A stretch of 64,000 nucleotides of DNA from Paramacrobiotus metropolitanus (taxonomy: Eukaryota; Tardigrada; Eutardigrada; Parachela; Macrobiotidae). Where the stretch lies: NCBI RefSeq assembly GCF_019649055.1, contig NW_026570228.1, positions 1,116,001 through 1,180,000 of the forward strand. The letters run 5' to 3'. Shown one piece after another: positions 60,069 to 64,000 of the stretch (its first letter is position 1; each line of letters begins with the position of its first letter). The translations under genes were made by a program, and so were the position numbers. Under the pieces are notes generated by a model that saw only the letters and a program-made list of their open reading frames with translations, was not told the DNA's origin and did not search any database.

Positions 60069-61173
60069 AGCATGAGGTATACTCCATCTGGAGCGCTTCC
60101 AGTTTGCTAACTGGCCCCAGTTAGCTGAAGGTTGTTTATACTTTCGAGCTCCAGTTTCCTTCCAGCTTCGGTTGTAGTATAAACGACCCCCAGCTTGTCT
60201 GTAACCGAGGGCTACTGGACTAGCTCCGGTTCGAAACTGTCGTCAAAACTGCGGAATTGAACGAGTTCAATTTTTACTGTGGACTGGAGCCTGCGCTCAA
60301 TTTCTGTTTGTTGCACTTCGTTTATTTTGATCGCGTTCGCGTGGTTCTACGCCAAGTTTTTCTTGTGAGCTTCTATTGTGACCTTATTTCTGGACTCGAA
60401 TCTCTTAAAATTTCATTTATTCGTTTTGTGTTTTTGGCTTTTCTCAACGATATCGGAGTCGTTTTTATTAATACGTGTTCAAAATGCCACGAGCGCCCAC
60501 CCAACCAATTCCTCAGGCATCCGAAGATGCTGTAAATCATCAGTAATTGTAGTTCCTCGTCCACCTCGCGCATCTGTTTTACAGCATTCGAAAATTCCCC
60601 ATAATCACGCTTATGTGCATGAACAAACCAGCGACGTTGACAGAATAATTTGATCGTAATAAATCGTAATTAGCAAACGAACTGTTTGACGCAGTTATGA
60701 AGTACGAAGAACACTCTAGCGCAGGCGATCCAGATGTACTAACAACGCAAGTTTTAAGCAAGCAAGCTCGCTGCAGATTGAAAAACTGTCTCAAAGGAGA
60801 AGATGCAAGATTCAGCAAGAAGATGCACAACGGAGAAAACGCAAATTAAAAGATTTATCTAAAGTGATCGCACAGAACAATCAATGAAATTATAAATGTT
60901 TAAAACAACTATAAGAAGAGTATAAAGCTAAAGTCGCTAAAGTACTAGTAAGTTCTTTAAAAGTGCCATTTATTATTGTAATAATTCGTAAAATTAATCC
61001 GTACTGATATTTGTGTTTATACTGCATTGGCAGTTTGCGCTTCAGGCAATCTGCTTAAATTTCTGAATTTGCCATACAGTGTTGGCTACCGCCAACTGTG
61101 CTGGCCAGTCTCTGTATCGGTTTTGAATTTATCTGGATCTGGAGCCGTCTCCCGACGGAGTATACCCCATGCT
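60069..61173. mobile_element. non-autonomous Harbinger-like element
   Basis: The ends are inverted copies: AGCATGAGGTATACTCCATC at 60069 and, on the other strand from 61173, AGCATGGGGTATACTCCGTC. They are flanked by TAA at 60066-60068 and 61174-61176. A 3-bp TAA/TTA target is typical of PIF/Harbinger. The 1105-bp interior has only short frames, such as MPRAPTQPIPQASEDAV from 60484, so it cannot move by itself. These ends were not recognised around the Harbinger genes at 38.9-42.3 kb, so the two may be different families. Confidence 0.72.
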
Positions 61174-61176
61174 TAA

Positions 61177-61732
61177 GCTCTACCAATTGGGCGGCACATG
61201 CCTGATAAAAAAGTGTAATGTGCCCCGTAAATTGTGCGGCAATGCCGATGGCCGTGGTATTACAGAACGCCTCGCGTGCGACCGTTTTCGCGTGTTACAT
61301 GGCGCATGCGCATTTCCCCTTTTGGCGCACTGCGAAATTCCTGTAGTTTGTGACGTCAAAATGACACACTGCCAGTCTGCAATCCCGGCGAGAATCACGA
61401 ATAAGAAATTAAGAATCGCTTGCTTCTGGGTCTGAACCGCCTACCGGGGGTGTTGCCTAATCCTACAGATGCGGTTCAGTGCACTCTGACGCAGCTGTCG
61501 GTTGTCAGCTGACCTGCCAGCCAGGAATGCAGTCTGTCCGTGACTCCGTGTATCTGAGCTAGTTTGAACACGAAACAGGTTTGCGCAGGTGCAGCGGTTC
61601 TTCACAACCAGCTGGCGTTTTGTTTTTGTTTCCGTTACAACTCTAAGAACTCTTGCAGACTTTTTTACTCCGTCTGTTTGTGCCAATATTCGATCGGACT
61701 AACAGACGTCGAGTTACTTAGCCCGTTATATT
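61177..61732. promoter_or_regulatory. upstream region of gene E
   Basis: Between the Harbinger-like element and the start codon of E. No gene seen. The element has inserted about 560 bp upstream of E and could influence its promoter. Confidence 0.4.
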
Positions 61733-63202
61733 ATGTCTGATTCTACCGCGTGGGGATGGCAGGGCGCCACCACCGGAGTTCGAGACCGTTGGGAGCATGT
61801 CCTGGAATGTGGAAATTTCAGTGACGTGCAGTTTGTCGTCGAACAGAGCCAGGGCGAAGCCAAAATTTTCCGCGCGCACAAGTACTTCCGATGCTGCTGT
61901 GTTTTACTGCAATGATGTTAAACAGTTCCAGAATAGACTCGTTGGATGCTTAGAGCTGTCTAGGTGGTGAATTATTTTGTCGTTGGTAGGCTTCTGCTGT
62001 GCATGGGTAGCGCGGTGTTCGAGACGATGTTCCACGGGAGTATGCCGGAAGCCGGCGACAAACCTATCAAAATTTCCGACGTCACGGCGGAAACATTCGG
62101 CAACGTGTTGAGGCAAGTGGTGCATGTTGTTTTTACTGCAAATCTGAAAATGGTACTGCAGACTGCTATCAAAAACTATGTGAATGTGCTATTGTGAATG
62201 TGCTTCGAAGGCTCTAGGCAAGATGCAGCCAAAGCGTACTGCTGCTTTCCTTTAAATCGACGCAAATTTACCCGTTAATGTTTTCCGAAGATTCCTTTAT
62301 ATAAGACCTCTTCTTTGATGTACGTCAGTAGCTATTTGTACACGGATCGTACGGATGATATGAAAATGGAAAATGCTTTTGAAACTCTGTATTGCGCTGA
62401 AAAATACGGGATTCCATCGCTGTTCACACACTGCTCCCAGTTTATTGTCAGCCGGTTGGACAGCAACAATTGCTTGATCAATCTGGAAAAGGTTCGTACT
62501 TGAAAAAAGCATCACTGAACATTGCCGAACAGGTCCACCGATTATAGCAGTTTTACTTGCATATTTTATAGGCACTGCGCTTCGGTGCCGACAGTGTGAT
62601 CAAGGGTTGCCTGGAATTCATCGACGCCAACTGCAAAGCAGTGCTGGATACCCCAGAGTTCATAGCTGTCCGACACGAGATCCTGGAGAAGATTCTGCAG
62701 CGCAATACGTTAGCTGTTGATGAGAATACGGTTTACAAAGCGGTCGAAAGGTACAAAACAATCAGCATTATCGATGCCTTTTTAAGCGTGTTGCAGTTCG
62801 AAGTTGTAAATGTTTATATAGATGGGCGGCGAACGCTTGCGCCGAGGCCGGAATCGACAGTTCCGCAGACAACCGTCGTCAGGTGTTGGGAACGGCGTTG
62901 TACCTGGTGCGCTTTCCACTGCTGACGGATGGGGAAATCGCCAATGGCCCGTTAAAGGTCAGTCAAATTCGGCATGATACATTCTTCCAAAAAGCGATAA
63001 CATTGGTTTATGAACGTTGCAGAGCGGATTGCTGTTGAAGGAGGAATTCTGCGCCATCTACGAGTATCTGTATAAGCACGGCGCCGATAAGCCGCATATT
63101 CCGTTTCCGGCTACGCCGCGTGTTCATCTTTTGTCAGACCACCCGGTGCGCCATGCCAGACAGCGACCCAGCGCATTTTTTATTCCTCCGCGTCGCCGAT
63201 GA
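61733..63202 (+). CDS. BTB-BACK protein E, BTBD3/6-like
   Basis: 308-aa paralogue of D from exons 61733-61881, 61990-62112, 62332-62491, 62572-62750, 62822-62957 and 63023-63202. Exons 2-5 have exactly the same lengths as in D (123, 160, 179 and 136 nt), which confirms the model. BTB: SDVQFVVE, FRAHK, SAVFETMFHGSMPEAG, YLYTDR. BACK: VYKAVERWAANACAE, LGTALYLVRFPLLTD, SGLLLKEEFCAIYEYL. It ends shortly after IPFPATPR, without a PHR domain. Intron 2 has a GC donor (TTGAG|GCAAGT) instead of GT, and its acceptor is a tandem CAGTAG, so a one-codon alternative is possible. The role is expected to be as for D, a CUL3-type adaptor. Confidence 0.9.
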
Positions 63203-64000
63203 GATAACGTCTGCCTTAATCGTAGCGAGCTGTTTCTCGGGATAACGACCGGACAGTATGTCAAGAATTTCACGTCAGGTTTGCAGCCGCTCTTATGTCT
63301 GGAAATTTCGTTCAGAAGTGTTTGGTGCGGCAGTAAAGTAATAGTTTTTGACGCGTAAAAGCTTATTTACAGATACTTTGTAATTTTGTAATTCTACTTT
63401 CAGTTATTTCAAGTACGTAATTTTTTAAAATTTGTACAGTCAAACTGTGTTGAGCTTGCTGCTGAGTTTGGCAACTGTCTCATACCTACGGTGATTTTTC
63501 ATCTTTGTTCCTGTTAATTTTGGAACTTGTTTTTTTGTGAAACGTAGAGCGGACCAGCGGCGTTGTACGTGGTACCTGCGGTTCGGCTTTTGTATAACTG
63601 GATCTTTGTACCGTTGTATAATAATTTACGCAGTACCAGGGCAGATCTCAATACAGGCAATACCACTGACTCGTTACGTCATCCCTAGAGTAGCTCGCAT
63701 ATTAGCGCGGCTATAGTAAAATGCTGGGGAAAATCGGTTTGCTCCCCTTTTTCTGTTTCTGTTGAATGCGATACGAACTGCAAAATATGCGTATTAACTT
63801 CCTCTATTTTTATAAATAAAAGAATCTTTAAATGTGTAACGTGCATAACTTAAAATCAATTTCCCACTATCCTATATATTAATAAAATAAGCCTTAGCGA
63901 ATTCCATTTCTGTCACCCTTTTTTGAGCGATCCACTGAGCCAAACTTTGATGTCTATATGTCATTTAATAGCCGTGAGTTTGCAGATTTGCAGAAACCAG
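63203..64000. other. 3' flank of gene E
   Basis: AT-rich, no gene seen. It should contain the 3' UTR of E. Possible polyadenylation signals include AATAAA near 63817 and again near 63884. Confidence 0.45.

Noticed and set aside
1-64000. tRNA, rRNA and riboswitch genes
   Set aside because: I looked for B-box-like GGTTCGANTCC words and rRNA-like blocks and found none. A tRNAscan-SE or Infernal run would be needed to be certain.

Overview
The window is animal nuclear DNA. Genes are split by short GT-AG introns, intergenic DNA is AT-rich, and there is a complete L1CAM/neuroglian-type ectodomain, a mariner and a PIF/Harbinger transposon. It is probably a small-genome invertebrate. A tardigrade would fit, but nothing seen here proves a taxon. 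All gene models below were built by eye from splice signals, matching intron phases and comparison between paralogues inside the window.

Layout. 1-6.7 kb is non-coding, with a diverged ~1 kb direct duplication and a 12-copy ~90-bp satellite whose monomers fold into near-perfect 60-nt hairpins. 6.7-18.7 kb holds three minus-strand paralogues of a secreted, N-glycosylated protein family I do not recognise. They keep similar upstream DNA, and the left-most copy has lost its last exon. A three-exon gene of unknown function lies between copies two and one. 20.3-28.8 kb is a 12-exon L1CAM-family cell-adhesion gene (6 Ig + 5 FN3) on the minus strand. 28.8-34.5 kb is a repeat-rich gap with a foldback MITE, a large inverted repeat, a BTB exon fossil and a dead 1.3-kb mariner with perfect terminal repeats.

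35-63 kb is an expanded BTB region. BTB-BACK-Kelch genes on the minus strand (A intact, B lightly damaged, C heavily decayed) alternate with plus-strand BTB-BACK genes related to BTBD3/6 (D and E intact, plus three fossil pieces). The order suggests repeated duplication of a head-to-head Kelch(-)/BTBD(+) pair. Between A and the next fossil sits a PIF/Harbinger system: a transposase with one frameshift and an intact Myb/SANT-like partner gene. It is followed by tandem repeats of 167 bp and 124 bp and a segment dense in GGTAAC words. A second, non-autonomous Harbinger-like element with a TAA target duplication lies at 60.1-61.2 kb.

Function. The Kelch and BTBD proteins are of the kind that serve as substrate adaptors of CUL3 ubiquitin ligases. 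The L1-type protein would act in neuronal adhesion. The three secreted paralogues are the least explained genes in the window.
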